The position numbers and the translations under genes were made by a program. From the NCBI GenBank assembly GCA_012932295.1, contig JAAONU010000016.1, positions 38,223,241-38,287,240 on the forward strand: a stretch of 64,000 bases of DNA, in the 5' to 3' direction. The notes beneath the pieces were generated by a model that ran no database searches, had not been told where the DNA came from, and saw nothing but the letters and a program-made list of their open reading frames with translations. Each line of letters starts with the position of its first letter. The first letter of the stretch is position 1. Source of the DNA: Cyclina sinensis (taxonomy: Eukaryota; Mollusca; Bivalvia; Venerida; Veneridae). Positions 13,301 through 23,282 of this stretch are shown one piece after another.

Positions 13301-16300
13301 AAAAGCATACCAACATGCTGTGACAAAACTGATTAGTTTTCTCCTATTAAAAATTATATAACTCGACTGATTTAGTATATATGGGAAATTTGAAAGTAGA
13401 TCTTGACTTAAAATTGTTGATCAGATTGTTAGCAGAACAGAGATAAAATGTGACACAGTAATCATTTTATACAATTTAAATCACGTAACAATAAAAAGAA
13501 ATTTTAAGGTCCATTCTTGTATAGAGATAAGGTTATGATCACTTAGAAAACCCTTGTATACGCTGGAAACATGACTACTACGGTACCTGAGTACTAAAGT
13601 ATACGAAGCTTGGGACTCGAAATCTAATGATTTAACAAGCGTTAGATTGTTTGTGTTCACTGGTATTTCAAATTTGCCATCGCCAGGTGTCTGACTGACA
13701 ATGGAGAAGGTGACGGCGGCATCAGCGGCAAGTGTTTTTATAACATCGTTCACAGGTGTATCTTCCGGGATACTGTCTGATGCACCTTCTGTCGGCGAAG
13801 TCCATGTGACTTGAAAAGGTTTTTTATTGATAAAGAATTTTTAAATGTAACAAAAAATTATTTACATGAGATGTTTTCTTGTCAGAACTGAAAACTATTC
13901 TTTTTTAATATTGTTTTGCCGATTATCGCAAAGACGCAAAACTACACTGTCAAAACGAAAACAACACGCATTTCATGTAAGGCCTTAACGCATGTATAAC
14001 TTAAACGCCCATGTTAGAAATTTGCAATTAAATTCTTTAAGAGACAAAAATAAAAATGCTTAGGAAAAAGATAGAGAACTTAACTCATATTCTATATGCA
14101 CTAAATAGTATAAGTCTCAGACTGCTTGCACATGTTAAACATCATTTCTGTTTTTTATGCTTACCAGGTCTGATGTTCACAGTTAAGATCAATGTTCCAT
14201 TCAAAAATCCATCATTAGCAGTAACTGTAGCTGTAATGTTTGAAGAACCAACGGCGTACGTAAGTCTTCTAGCAGGAGTTACCACTCCACTCGACTCATT
14301 AATTGACAAACTGTCAGTGCCTAAAGCGATAACATAAACTTACTTTTATGTCAGAGCAAACTTTTCTGTTTATGATAAAAGAAAATGTGTTAATTAGGTT
14401 TCATGGACTTTCAATTTAATAAAACTACATCAGCTTTATTTATATGCTAAATTCTCATGAGTATAGACTGTGAGTAAACTTCTAAGACATTGCATATGCT
14501 GTCTTCCCTATTTATTCTAAAGAATGTTTTTATTTCAAATACTTTTATGATCTAATGACCAAAGAGTTACTCATTGAAATGCTATACTGGTGATAATCTA
14601 ATGTTAGTCTTCGTATAAAGCACTACATCATAATAAGAGTATTGATTTTGTTTATTCATTTTTCCAGGAATATTGTGTCTTAACGTTTGTTCATTTTTTT
14701 TCATTCGGTGGCTTCTTTGGCTGACATTTGTTATTGACCTTAATTGCAATATTTAAAAAAGAAATGCTCGTATTCTTAGGCTAAAGCACTAGCAGTTCGG
14801 TACCCAAAGCCCCATTTCAAATTCACGACGCTATTTAAAAAAGGGTAAAATGTTCAATTGCAAATTCAGATCACAAATAGGAACAAAAAAATACGGTATA
14901 CACAATAGTTTACAAGGAAAGATAAAAACTTCAAACCTTGTGAGTATTTGCTTGAAAACGTACGGCATTGCATTGAACATTAAATGCACACAGAGTGTTT
15001 AAACACCAAGTGCTAGGTTGCACTTAACTATAATTGAAACTATTACCTGATATTGTATACGTTACTGTGTTGTTCTCCGGGTCTGTAAGTATTGACGAGG
15101 CGTCAAAAATTGTACCTGAAATTGATAATAAGCATTTTTGCATCAATAACACATTCACAACCTAAAAACATTTAGTTACTTCATACTTAAAGAAACGTCT
15201 GATAACGATGTTATTTCGATAAAGCCACGATTAATAAAAAATTAATTTTAGTAAATTAATAATACAGAAATTATATTTAGTAGTTGTTTATTACATAAAT
15301 ACAATGTTAAACATTCATTTTGACGGTGAACATATTTTGAAATAAAATGTTATCTTTCAAACTAGGTTGGCAGCCTATAAGGGAACGATAAAAATATTTT
15401 TATCAGTATGAGAATCTTACCTGATTCTGTTCCTGAATCTACTGTAACAGAATGAGACGAAACACTAAATATCGGGGCCTCATTTACATCTGTCACCGTG
15501 ATGTTATACGTGATATCTGAACCACTACCAGCCCCGTTATCTGTTGCCCTGTTTAAAAAAAGCATACCAACATGCTGTGACAAAACTGATTAGTTTTCTC
15601 TTATTAAAAATTATATAACTCGAGTAGTTGACTGCTTTAGTATATATGGGAAATTTGAAAGTAGATCTTGGCTTAAAATTGTTGATACGATTGTTAGCAG
15701 AACAGAGATAAAATGTGACACTGTAATCATTTTATGCAATTTAAATCACGTAACAATATAAAGAAATTTTAACGTCCAGTCTTGTATAGAGATAATGTTA
15801 CGATCACTAAGAAAACCCCTGGAAACATGACTACTACGGTACCTGAGTACTAACGTATACGAAGCTTCGGACTCGAAATCTAATGATTTAACAAGCGTTA
15901 GATTGTTTGTGTTCACTGGTATTTCAAATTTGCCGTCGCCAGGTGTCTGACTGACAATGGAGAAGTTGACGGCGGCATCAGCGGCAAGTGTTTTTATAAC
16001 ATCGTTCACAAGTGTATCTTCCGGGATACTGTCTGATGCACCTTCTGTCGGCGAAGTCCATGTGACTTGAAAAGGTTTTTTTTTTTGATAAAGAATTTTT
16101 AAATGTAACAAAAAATTATTTACATGAGATATTAACTTGTCAGAACTGAAAACTATTCTTTTTTGATATTCTTTTACCGATTATCGCATTGACACAAAAT
16201 CTACACTATCAAAACGAAAACAACACGCATTTCATGTAAGGCTTTAACGCCTGTAATTACTTAAACGCCCATGTTAGAAATTTGCAATTAAATTCTGTAA

Positions 16301-19300
16301 GAGACAAAAATTAAAAATGCATAAGAAAAAGATAGAGAACTTAACTCATATTCTATATGTACTAAATGATATCAATATCAGACTTCTTAGACACGTTAAA
16401 CATCTCTCTGTTTTATATACTTACCAGGTCTGATGTTCACAGTTAAGATCAATGTTCCATTCAAAAATCCATCATTAGCAGTAACTGTAGCTGTAATGTT
16501 TGAAGAACCAACGGCGTACGTAAGTCTTCTAGCAGGAGTTACCACTCCGCTTGACTCATCAATTGACAAATCACCAGGAACTTAAATTAGAAGTTATTAC
16601 TCTCAGTGTAATTTAACGCTTAGGTGTCATACTGTTTGGATACCAGTTTCCCGATACGCCCGTAAGCAGTAACATGCTTTATTTTATACATCCCCTGATA
16701 CCGACCTCTCACCTTATCCGCTATTCTCTATTTAATTTATTATAACAAAACTATGTACCATGTGTGTACGACGATGAACTACATACAAAATTACAGAAAC
16801 GTATAAATGATATCTAAATATTATTCCCTACATTGTTTTGTCAAATATCAAATGCAAACCTTCAATGGTGTTAATTTGTATGTGCTGAGGCAATTTCTGA
16901 GCTCGGCACAGTACATCATTCATATTATACCGTACTCGTTTTACTATATTACAATAGATGCAGTTCTGACTTTGTTGAAGTGGTTGCTTTTAATACCATA
17001 GTAATGGTCCATAGTCTATATACGAATAAATTCCGGTCCATGAGTATTCCTTAAAACGAGTCTTATGTCAACTAACTGTCAATGTATGATTTAAAAGAAG
17101 TTTTATTTCGAAAACCAGGACCATACGTTATTGTGAATCACACAAAGGAACATAATAATAATAGATATTATAAAGTTTTCCACTTTTTTTCTTTTTTTAT
17201 ACAATGGCGTTCTTCTAATGAAATGTTACCTGATATAGAATAAGTAACTGTGTCACCATCAGGATCGTGGAGTATTTCCGACGCGTTGTAAATTGTACCT
17301 GTTATAAAATACCAAAAATAGTTTACATTTTTTTTTACTTTTCAAAGTGTAGTACGTACTGTCAATAACACTGTCAATACATTGATTAGCTTGGACAGAT
17401 TATTTTCCATGAATTATCTGAATATACTTACCTTCAGAGTTTGAGATATTATTCTAAAAGTTCTCTTGCATATTAATTACATATTACCGAACAAGACAAG
17501 CTATTAAGATCAATTCCTTCAATAAATGTATCTAGACAAGGCAAGCCGGCAAAGAACGTGATGAAGTCGACTTGCAGGTTTATGGAAATGGTAATGTCAT
17601 ATTTACCGAAGCCGATTTATAGCAACACTTCAATACCTTTATTACATGATCTTAAATATAAAAAATATGTAATTTATCACTCTTCACCATTAGAAAGCAC
17701 ACTCTATTTTATAGTCTTAAGAAAATAAATTCAAATCTGTTGTAATTAGGCATTACATACACTGCTACGATTTCTACGATAACCTTGTGCTTATAATAAA
17801 AAAAAACATGTGACGTCATGACGCAATTTTAATCACGACATTTTCTCTTGCGATGCGGATGTCACATTGTATTGACTCACACGTGATCAATATTGGACCA
17901 GTCGCAAATCAATAAATTTGTAAGTCATACTTGTGTTAATATGTCTTATAAGAATAGAGTTGTAACGAAAGTGAATATATATCACTCACCGAAATCTGTG
18001 CCTGAATCTACTGTTACAGAGTCAGATGTAGGGTTAAATACAGGGGCTTCATTGATGTTAGTCACATTCACAGTGTAGGTGATGTCTGCTGAACTGCCAT
18101 TTCCATCATCTGCCCTATTTCACAATAAGTTTTGCAATTATTTTTTATCCTCTGTATTCCGTTTAGATAATAAAAAATAACCTGAAAGTATAGTGTGTAC
18201 TGAAGCGTGCTTTATAATTATGTAACAAGGTCTAACGCGAAAGAAGAAAAATAGCTTTTTAAAAGATATCAAAATATGGCAGAGTAATTTCGCATTGAAA
18301 ATGCCATTGGCATATGCGCAAGGTACCACATACCTAAGAACTATTTCATATGACGTCACATTCTCAAAGTCCAACAAAGCGACAAGTATTAATTTAGTCT
18401 TGTCTGCCGATATAGCAAACTTGCCATCACTTGGTGTCTGGCTGACGATAGAGTACGTTGTTGCTGTTCCAGCAGAAAGTGGTGTGATTGTAGCATTGAC
18501 ATTGGTATCTTCTTCAAAACTCCCTGTTGTCCCATTTGTCGGCGTAGTCCATGATACCACTGAAAATATTAAAATAAACAGCGACTTGTTATAATGTGAT
18601 TAGTCATATTGAAAACTTACTAAAGTAGGTTATTGAAATATTTCTTCTCATAAGGTCAATTCATTGTGATACTGTTTTAAGGACTGCTATAAATATTACC
18701 ATAAAAACTGTTCTTTCTATCACATAGGACGAACAGTTTTCTATACTGAATGACAAATATCTTGATCTTTCACAGAAAATGTTGGTTTTTTTTTTTAATT
18801 TTCCTCTAAAAGGTAAGGTCGTACAAGACAGACATTTACATTTGTCATATCAACTTGGTCTGGTGTATAATTGTGTAAAAAAATAATTGAGCAATCAAAA
18901 TATTTTACTTTTTCTTGTAGCTTTTGCTATTGTACCGTAAAGGCTCTGTTTCACTGTTTAGACTACTTAGCTAAAATATACTAAAATAAGATGCTTTACA
19001 TAAGTGATACGTCTATGCTGCTAACGAAAAGTCCCATTAAATATAACTCCATGTCTACACAGTGTAGCAATATCACGTCGCGGCTGTGACGTCAGACTAG
19101 ACCCTATGTATTTGGTTATATCATATATGAAATCCTAGAGACTTCATTTCGAGTATACGTACACATAATGAGTTAGCTCTATATATGTGATGAAATTTGT
19201 ATGTATAACATGTAACTACACAGTACGAGCATCAAGAAAGGTGCATGATGTCATAATATTTATTACGTCGATTTGTGTATGTTTTTATATTTACTACGAC

Positions 19301-22300
19301 TGAACTTTCGCTTTAGTTAATCAAACTTGTTTATTACAGTATCTTTATATAGACCAGATGGAGACCTGCGCAAAAGATATGTGAGAATTGGTTACACGTG
19401 AAGCAGGGTGATTTTCGCATAGCATGCTCTGTTTATTTGACTTCTTTCCGAACACTTATCACAGGTGCAAAATAATGACGAAATAGGTAACGAGGTACCA
19501 ACTGATAAAGAGGTACCGATGGAATCCGAGTCTTCGCAAATAGATCCCTGGATTTGTAAATGTGCCCGCTAGGTAGATTGCTAGACGCGAGATTTATTTC
19601 TTGGACAGTGGTTCTTAAAGATGTCAAACAGATTGCACAGGAAGTTATGTGCAGCATTTATTAATAGCTTCCGACAATATTTATGAGCCATTTTGCCAGC
19701 TTTCATTACTTTTTAAATATTTTAGCTCATATAGCGTTTCCGAGTGGTTGTTATGCAGTGGGACAGGTACAGGGGTTCCGAGGAAGCCTAAATGTTGATC
19801 AAATGTGTGATCATTCGATTTACTTTATTAACTATATACCTAGAGAATATTTACGTCGAGAATCACGCGTTAAGTGAAATTCATTACACTTTTTTAGACT
19901 CATGTGTTTTCCAGTGTTGAAAAGACCATTTTTCCAATTTCCGTACGTATCAAGTAACATTTCCAGAAATGATATGAGTATTTCAATGAAATAGAACCGA
20001 GTTGCTGAAACTTGCGCGGTTTGTTCAACAAACAGTTCACCTGTTGCTGTTTTTAAGCATAGATAATTTGATATGGTATAGTGTGATGTGATGTGATTTG
20101 AACTGATACGACACCATACGAAAAGAAACGATATAATATGATATGATATGGCATGATAGTACATGACATGACATAATATATATGCATTTTGTACATTTTT
20201 TCGTTGTCAGAAATATCCATTTCCATATTCCTTTAAACTGAATCAAAATCTCACTCACCTCCGTAAACAATGTCTACGGTGTAAATCCATGTTAGCATGA
20301 AAATACAAATCACATCCATTTTTTGTTTCATTATACCATATGTTAATACGTGTTATAATTTGAGACTGCACAAACTGTTTTCTGTTTTCAGAAAATACTC
20401 ATTTCCAATAACGGTGCATCATCGATGCAATGCAGCTAGTTCTATAGACACCTGGAAAGGTGTGTACTTCTCGACTTAAAGAAGAGCAGAATTATTATCA
20501 TTTTAGCTAAATCAAATTATTTGATAACAAACTTTGAAATAATTGTAAGAAGTTGACTTTGTTAGAAGAATTTTCAAACATTCTGTGAATCTTAAAATGC
20601 AAACAAGCTGACAGAAATAGTGTTATTTTGTCATTGTACGCCGTTTTTTTCCAAATATTTTTTTCTATGCAGGGCTTTTTTAAAAAGTTTTTTGTTTAAT
20701 CCTTATTTAATTGTGAATTGCTGTTCATTAAAAAAACTTTTACCTTTTTTTCAGTGTGTTAGGTTACTAGACAAGATGCTTAGAGTGAGGGCCGAAACAA
20801 AAGGTTTAAAACACCCGTATATTTCTTAACAAATTGACCACAATATAATAATTTAGTATAACTAAACTCTTCGCGTTTTCTTTGAACTTGAGACATTTTC
20901 CAGGATTTAAATAAAGCTGTAACAGAGATTTTCTCCCATATTCTAAAAAAGGAGTTCTTTACCTTTTTAGACGGATCACATAAACTGTGTGCACATAAAA
21001 GGTATTGCTCTGTTTTTTAATTATCTTATTGTGAAGTGAACAGAAATGGTTAAAAAAAGAAAACTGAGTCAATCTGACTCACAGTGCTGTACATGCTATC
21101 ATCAAGAACGTTGTTGATATTGAATAACATCAGTCGTATAACTAAAGCACGAGCAGAGATTAATACCTCCTTTCAATTGTAAATTTTCCCAAGATATGCA
21201 TTTTGTCTTGCTTGGTGTTTCCGCAGCATTCACAATGGTAAACAAAAGATGTGTATTGGTATTTCGAAAGAAAACATTGTGCTTTTAACAATCATTTTGT
21301 AATGCTAGACCTTCATTTTAACTATAGAAATCTTTTATTATCAAACCTTTGAATTAGTAACATTTTCTTTGATGTAAGTATTAGAGGAGATTGTAACACT
21401 TTGATTCCATGCTAATTGTTCTGTGTTATGCACTTATGTTCATGGTCGTGGATCTGTCATCTTAAACGATTAAATTATTTTTCTTTCTGTAGACAAGTTC
21501 TTATTTTATATAATAACTGGGTATTGTGTATTGCATAGTCTAAACACAGCTGCTTTAACCATAAATCCGTTAAGAATAAAAAGTTTGGGGAGTAACTTAG
21601 CAATTACTGGTAATGTGATAGTAGATTTGTTGCCAGTTCAATCTTTGCAATTACTGGTAATGTGATAGTAGACTGGTTGCCGGTTCAATCTCAACGAAAT
21701 TGTTCTGTGTAGTTAATGCATTTAACTTCTAGATGCGTATACTGAATAATTATTATGAAGATGGTTGAACATACTCGTAGTCTAGCTTCTTTTTATATTC
21801 AGACAGGTTAGTGAACTGTCAGCTACTTTAAACATTTGTGTTTTTCGTCTGACACCTGACTTACTGGATAAGAAATCGGGGAGGAAACGTTTGCAAAACA
21901 ATAAGTGTCTCGTGCATCTAGCTGTTAAAATTTGCCAACTTAGTTTTTTAGAATTTTATATACGTAAGGGGGAATCTTTGATGCTAAACACCGAGAGTAA
22001 CAGCGAAAATAATGTTACTAGTAAATTAGCAATATCACATCAGCCTATTTTCACAAAACTCTGATTAAACTGGGCTTTTTTTCAAAGTCGCGTTCCCCTT
22101 TAGATATATGAGAAGATGTCACAATAGTGTATGCAGTGGACAACAAATAAACTTCTCGACTAATGTTTACTTGAAATTTACCCTAAAAATTATCTTTAAT
22201 TTGAATGTATTTTAATTATCAAGTTTCGCTAAAGTTTTTTTTGTCTTCGTATGCACAAATTAAATAATCTTACCTCCGTATACAACTTCAAAATAGTTTA

Positions 22301-22334
22301 TCAAAGTAAGAATCAAAATGCAATACAAGTTCAT
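1147..22334 (-). CDS. Cadherin-repeat protein, 5' part of the gene (3' end outside window)
   Basis: This is a predicted secreted or cell-surface adhesion protein made of cadherin-like repeats. A signal-peptide exon is followed by modules of four exons: A (about 75 aa, ending in an LDFE..SY.LVLR stretch), B (RATDNG... to TDVNEAPVF, matching the A.D and DxNDxxP calcium-site motifs of cadherin repeats), C (TIFDASSILTDPENN.VTYTISG) and D (ending VTANDGFLNGTLILTVNIRP). Each module is 576 nt (192 aa) and holds two repeats. Junction phases are constant: A 1 to 2, B 2 to 1, C 1 to 1, D 1 to 1. About 1,246 residues are encoded in the window. No transmembrane or cytoplasmic exon is visible, so membrane anchoring is unknown. 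LDFE replaces the usual LDRE, and the second repeat of each module has a degenerate linker, so this is not a classical cadherin. The family call is firm; orthology is not assigned. Confidence 0.88.
1748..3688 (-). CDS. Cadherin module 6
   Basis: Exons: A 3,466-3,688; B 3,039-3,166; C 2,669-2,737; D 1,748-1,903. The layout is the same as its neighbours. A has VSFxIVNQLPDDGKFEI-like spacing (here VTFTIVNQLPDDGKF). C has NNPVTYTISG where others have NNTVTYTISG. All acceptors and donors follow consensus. Confidence 0.86.
4147..6076 (-). CDS. Cadherin module 5
   Basis: Exons: A 5,854-6,076; B 5,424-5,551; C 5,051-5,119; D 4,147-4,302. It carries two cadherin-like repeats with the standard phases. 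A begins VIWTSP (others VTWTSP), and B reads APVFRTSSHSVTVDSG. Introns have diverged more from modules 2-4 than the exons have. Confidence 0.87.
6580..6735 (-). CDS. Cadherin exon D used to complete module 4
   Basis: This is an intact D exon (acceptor TTAAG, donor GTAAG) encoding GTDDLSVDESSGVVTP, then the ITATVTANDGFLNGT and LTVNIRP stretch. Its own C exon, just upstream, is truncated by the DIRS-like element and has lost its acceptor. D can therefore only be reached from exon C at 10,538, in the same phase. Confidence 0.82.
7475..7514 (-). pseudogene. Truncated cadherin exon C at transposon junction
   Basis: The 3' 40 bases of an exon C and its GTAAT donor survive. Homology to the other C exons stops at 7,514, inside GACCCGGAGAA, where unrelated DNA begins. 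The acceptor and the 5' 29 coding bases are gone, so the fragment cannot be spliced in. Its matching B and A exons are also absent. Confidence 0.85.
7517..7618. repeat. 102-bp near-perfect hairpin
   Basis: Two arms of about 47 bases flank GGCGCAGCC. Left is GAATTTATTTCATCGAGTG... and right is ...CACGAGATGAAATAAATTC. It lies exactly at the junction with the broken cadherin exon C and is probably the terminal repeat structure of the inserted element. Confidence 0.85.
8591..9000 (+). pseudogene. Gag-like remnant of the DIRS-like element
   Basis: The 5' part reads RSIQAIEAWTDAFLVYASIF. After a frameshift near 8,790 it continues QYDQQFRLRLEADPS and IDYQLWLFYV, then a cysteine-bearing CFDFNYRQC stretch that resembles the zinc-binding tail of DIRS-type gag-like proteins. 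Several frame breaks follow. It is non-functional. Confidence 0.6.
9180..9934 (+). pseudogene. DIRS-like reverse transcriptase fragment
   Basis: Visible blocks are SPINVDALCFYLDKYPD, GFFNGFSFGYKG, ISPLGLVPKSDVGWRL, LAKRDIKSAFRLLPIS, LPMGCKISCSLFEKF and the catalytic HYLDDFIFAG (YxDD box). There is at least one frameshift between 9,310 and 9,420 and one in-frame TGA near 9,562. The domain stops soon after the catalytic box, where cadherin intron DNA begins. Confidence 0.75.
10538..11554 (-). CDS. Cadherin module 4, exons A-C (D supplied from across a transposon)
   Basis: Exons: A 11,332-11,554; B 10,910-11,037; C 10,538-10,606. The matching D exon is missing because a DIRS-like element and a deletion lie just downstream. 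C ends in phase 1 and the next intact acceptor is D at 6,735, also phase 1, so splicing across the element restores a full 576-nt module. Exon B has a GC donor (CAG then GCAAG at 10,909-10,908) where every sister copy has GT. It would still be a tolerated GC-AG intron. Confidence 0.8.
11910..13809 (-). CDS. Cadherin module 3
   Basis: Exons: A 13,587-13,809; B 13,164-13,291; C 12,791-12,859; D 11,910-12,065. It has the same two-repeat layout as module 2. The stretch around D (11,801-12,082) translates in the antisense frame to the same 93 residues as the matching stretch of module 2 (14,056-14,337), a sign of very recent copying or gene conversion. B reads RATDNGARSHTDITYN and VFSTSSYSVTVDSGTE. 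Confidence 0.87.
14165..16065 (-). CDS. Cadherin module 2
   Basis: Exons: A 15,843-16,065; B 15,421-15,548; C 15,047-15,115; D 14,165-14,320. It encodes a tandem pair of cadherin-like repeats: TWTSPTEGASDSIPEDT opening, LDFESEASYTLVLR, TDVNEAPIF linker, then the DPENNTVTYTIS and VTANDGFLNG half. Introns are nearly identical to those of module 3, showing a recent tandem duplication. B carries GSGSDITYN, where modules 3 and 4 carry ARSHTDITYN. Confidence 0.87.
16425..18559 (-). CDS. Cadherin module 1 (divergent, four exons)
   Basis: Exons: A 18,334-18,559; B 17,990-18,114; C 17,230-17,298; D 16,425-16,580. The peptide includes SFEEDTNVNATITPLS, LLDFENVTSYEIVLR, RADDGNGSSADITYTVNVT and NINEAPVF, a well-formed cadherin repeat. 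A, B and C differ clearly in protein and DNA from all later modules. D is nearly identical to the other D exons except for its first few codons. The module is therefore the unamplified neighbour of the array, with the duplication edge inside D. All four borders have GT-AG consensus and the phases add to 576 nt. Confidence 0.88.
18560..20258 (-). other. Cadherin intron between proximal signal exon and module 1
   Basis: I find no coding exon. A degenerate GATAT/ATGAT-rich microsatellite lies at about 20,065-20,180. The rest is unique-looking AT-rich DNA. Confidence 0.5.
20259..20331 (-). CDS. Signal-peptide exon, proximal copy
   Basis: This 73-nt coding exon encodes MKQKMDVICIFMLTWIY and ends in DIVYG plus one base, followed by donor GTGAGT. 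A second in-frame ATG is the fifth codon. It has a hydrophobic signal core and the same ending and phase as the distal signal exon, so it can replace it without changing the downstream frame. Whether it has its own promoter or is an alternative second exon cannot be told from sequence. Confidence 0.68.
20332..22273 (-). other. Cadherin intron between the two signal exons
   Basis: No coding exon is seen. It contains a two-copy direct repeat at about 21,598-21,694. The DNA just 5' of both signal exons shares a short motif (GGAAAGGTGT near 20,456 and 22,475), supporting duplication of this piece. Confidence 0.45.
21598..21694. repeat. Two-copy 47-bp direct repeat
   Basis: The unit GCAATTACTGGTAATGTGAT... 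GTTCAATCT occurs twice in tandem with a few differences. Each copy ends in a GTTCAATCT stretch resembling a tRNA B box, but no A box or folding tRNA is present. Confidence 0.7.
22274..22334 (-). CDS. Signal-peptide exon, distal copy
   Basis: This is a 61-nt coding exon: ATG, then 19 further codons plus one base. The peptide begins MNLYCILILTLINYF and ends in VVYG, a short hydrophobic core typical of a secretory signal. The donor is GGAG followed by GTAAG. It ends in phase 1, which joins directly to exon A of module 1 (18,559), restoring a valine codon. A one-codon upstream ATG (ATG AAA TAA) lies just before the start. It resembles the proximal exon at 20,259-20,331 in its ending and flanking intron, so the two look like duplicates. 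Confidence 0.7.
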
Positions 22335-23228
22335 TTTTATTTCATAATCCTTCTTCGTTAAACAAATTACTATAACACAATGTAATTTCAAATCTTCGGC
22401 TTTCAGAAAATTTTCAATAGCTAAGAATTATCAACACAAACACGCATTTACATACTTGCTTTAGATACCAGGAAAGGTGTATAGTTCCTTACAAAAGTTA
22501 TTAGCCAACATTTCCTACTCATATAGCGTAATATTAACAAATTGACCATTAGCCGATCAGTTCTAAGAAATACTTGCAAAATCATTTGTAGATTTTCTTT
22601 ACTTAATGGATTTATTTTAAAGATTACTGGTCTACCGTATGATCAAACAATAGTTTAAGACGGACACGTGGGGCACAAAATATTACAAAGTTTTACTGTG
22701 AAGCTCTTTTACCGAAGGAGAATTTCAGTTTTGTTTGCGCAAGATTTTCTATTGTCGCTCATGGAAATCACTATCTAATTATAATCATTTTATAGCAACT
22801 TAGCTTCGAGTGGAGACGGCAATTTTTGCAGTATTAGCAGTCATGTTTGAAGTGAAGTCAAGCCCATACTTTCAAAAAATGGAGTAGTCAAGACTTGAAA
22901 AAATTATTGGCTAAAAATTATCTTACTAATTCAGACACGTTTAAACTTTTCAAAGAAGAAGAAGAGGCAATCAGGCAAGAAAATACACATAAGAATAAAT
23001 TTTTATCACTTGAAAACTCGAAGCTACAAAATCTAGCCTCAATCTAAGAAATAACACACATTTTAGCCATTAGCTTTTCTGAGGAGTGTACCCTATGTTT
23101 ATTGTTTTCATTTGCAACAGAGTTACCACAACATTTATGATTTTGCAAAACTATAACATAAATAAAAGATGAACCTGGTAATTCCTGCAAAAATCATGAA
23201 CAATTGATTGAGCCATAAACAAACTTAC

Positions 23229-23250
23229 CTTGATGAATTGATCGAGATAG
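23229..23250 (-). other. Non-coding first exon of the cadherin gene
   Basis: A short transcribed leader is inferred from a strong donor (ATCAAG then GTAAGT) at 23,229, lying about 20 bases downstream of where a TATA-directed start should fall. It would splice to either signal-peptide exon. The exact 5' end is a guess from TATA spacing. An ATG lies close by near 23,260 but probably upstream of the start site. Confidence 0.5.
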
Positions 23251-23271
23251 CAGGAACATGCGACGGGAGTT

Positions 23272-23281
23272 CTTTTTTATA
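23272..23281 (-). promoter_or_regulatory. TATA box of the cadherin gene
   Basis: The minus strand reads TATAAAAAAG here, about 30 bases before a splice-donor-terminated leader and upstream of two signal-peptide exons in the same orientation. Position and consensus suit a focused RNA polymerase II promoter. Functional use is inferred. Confidence 0.5.
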
Positions 23282-23282
23282 T

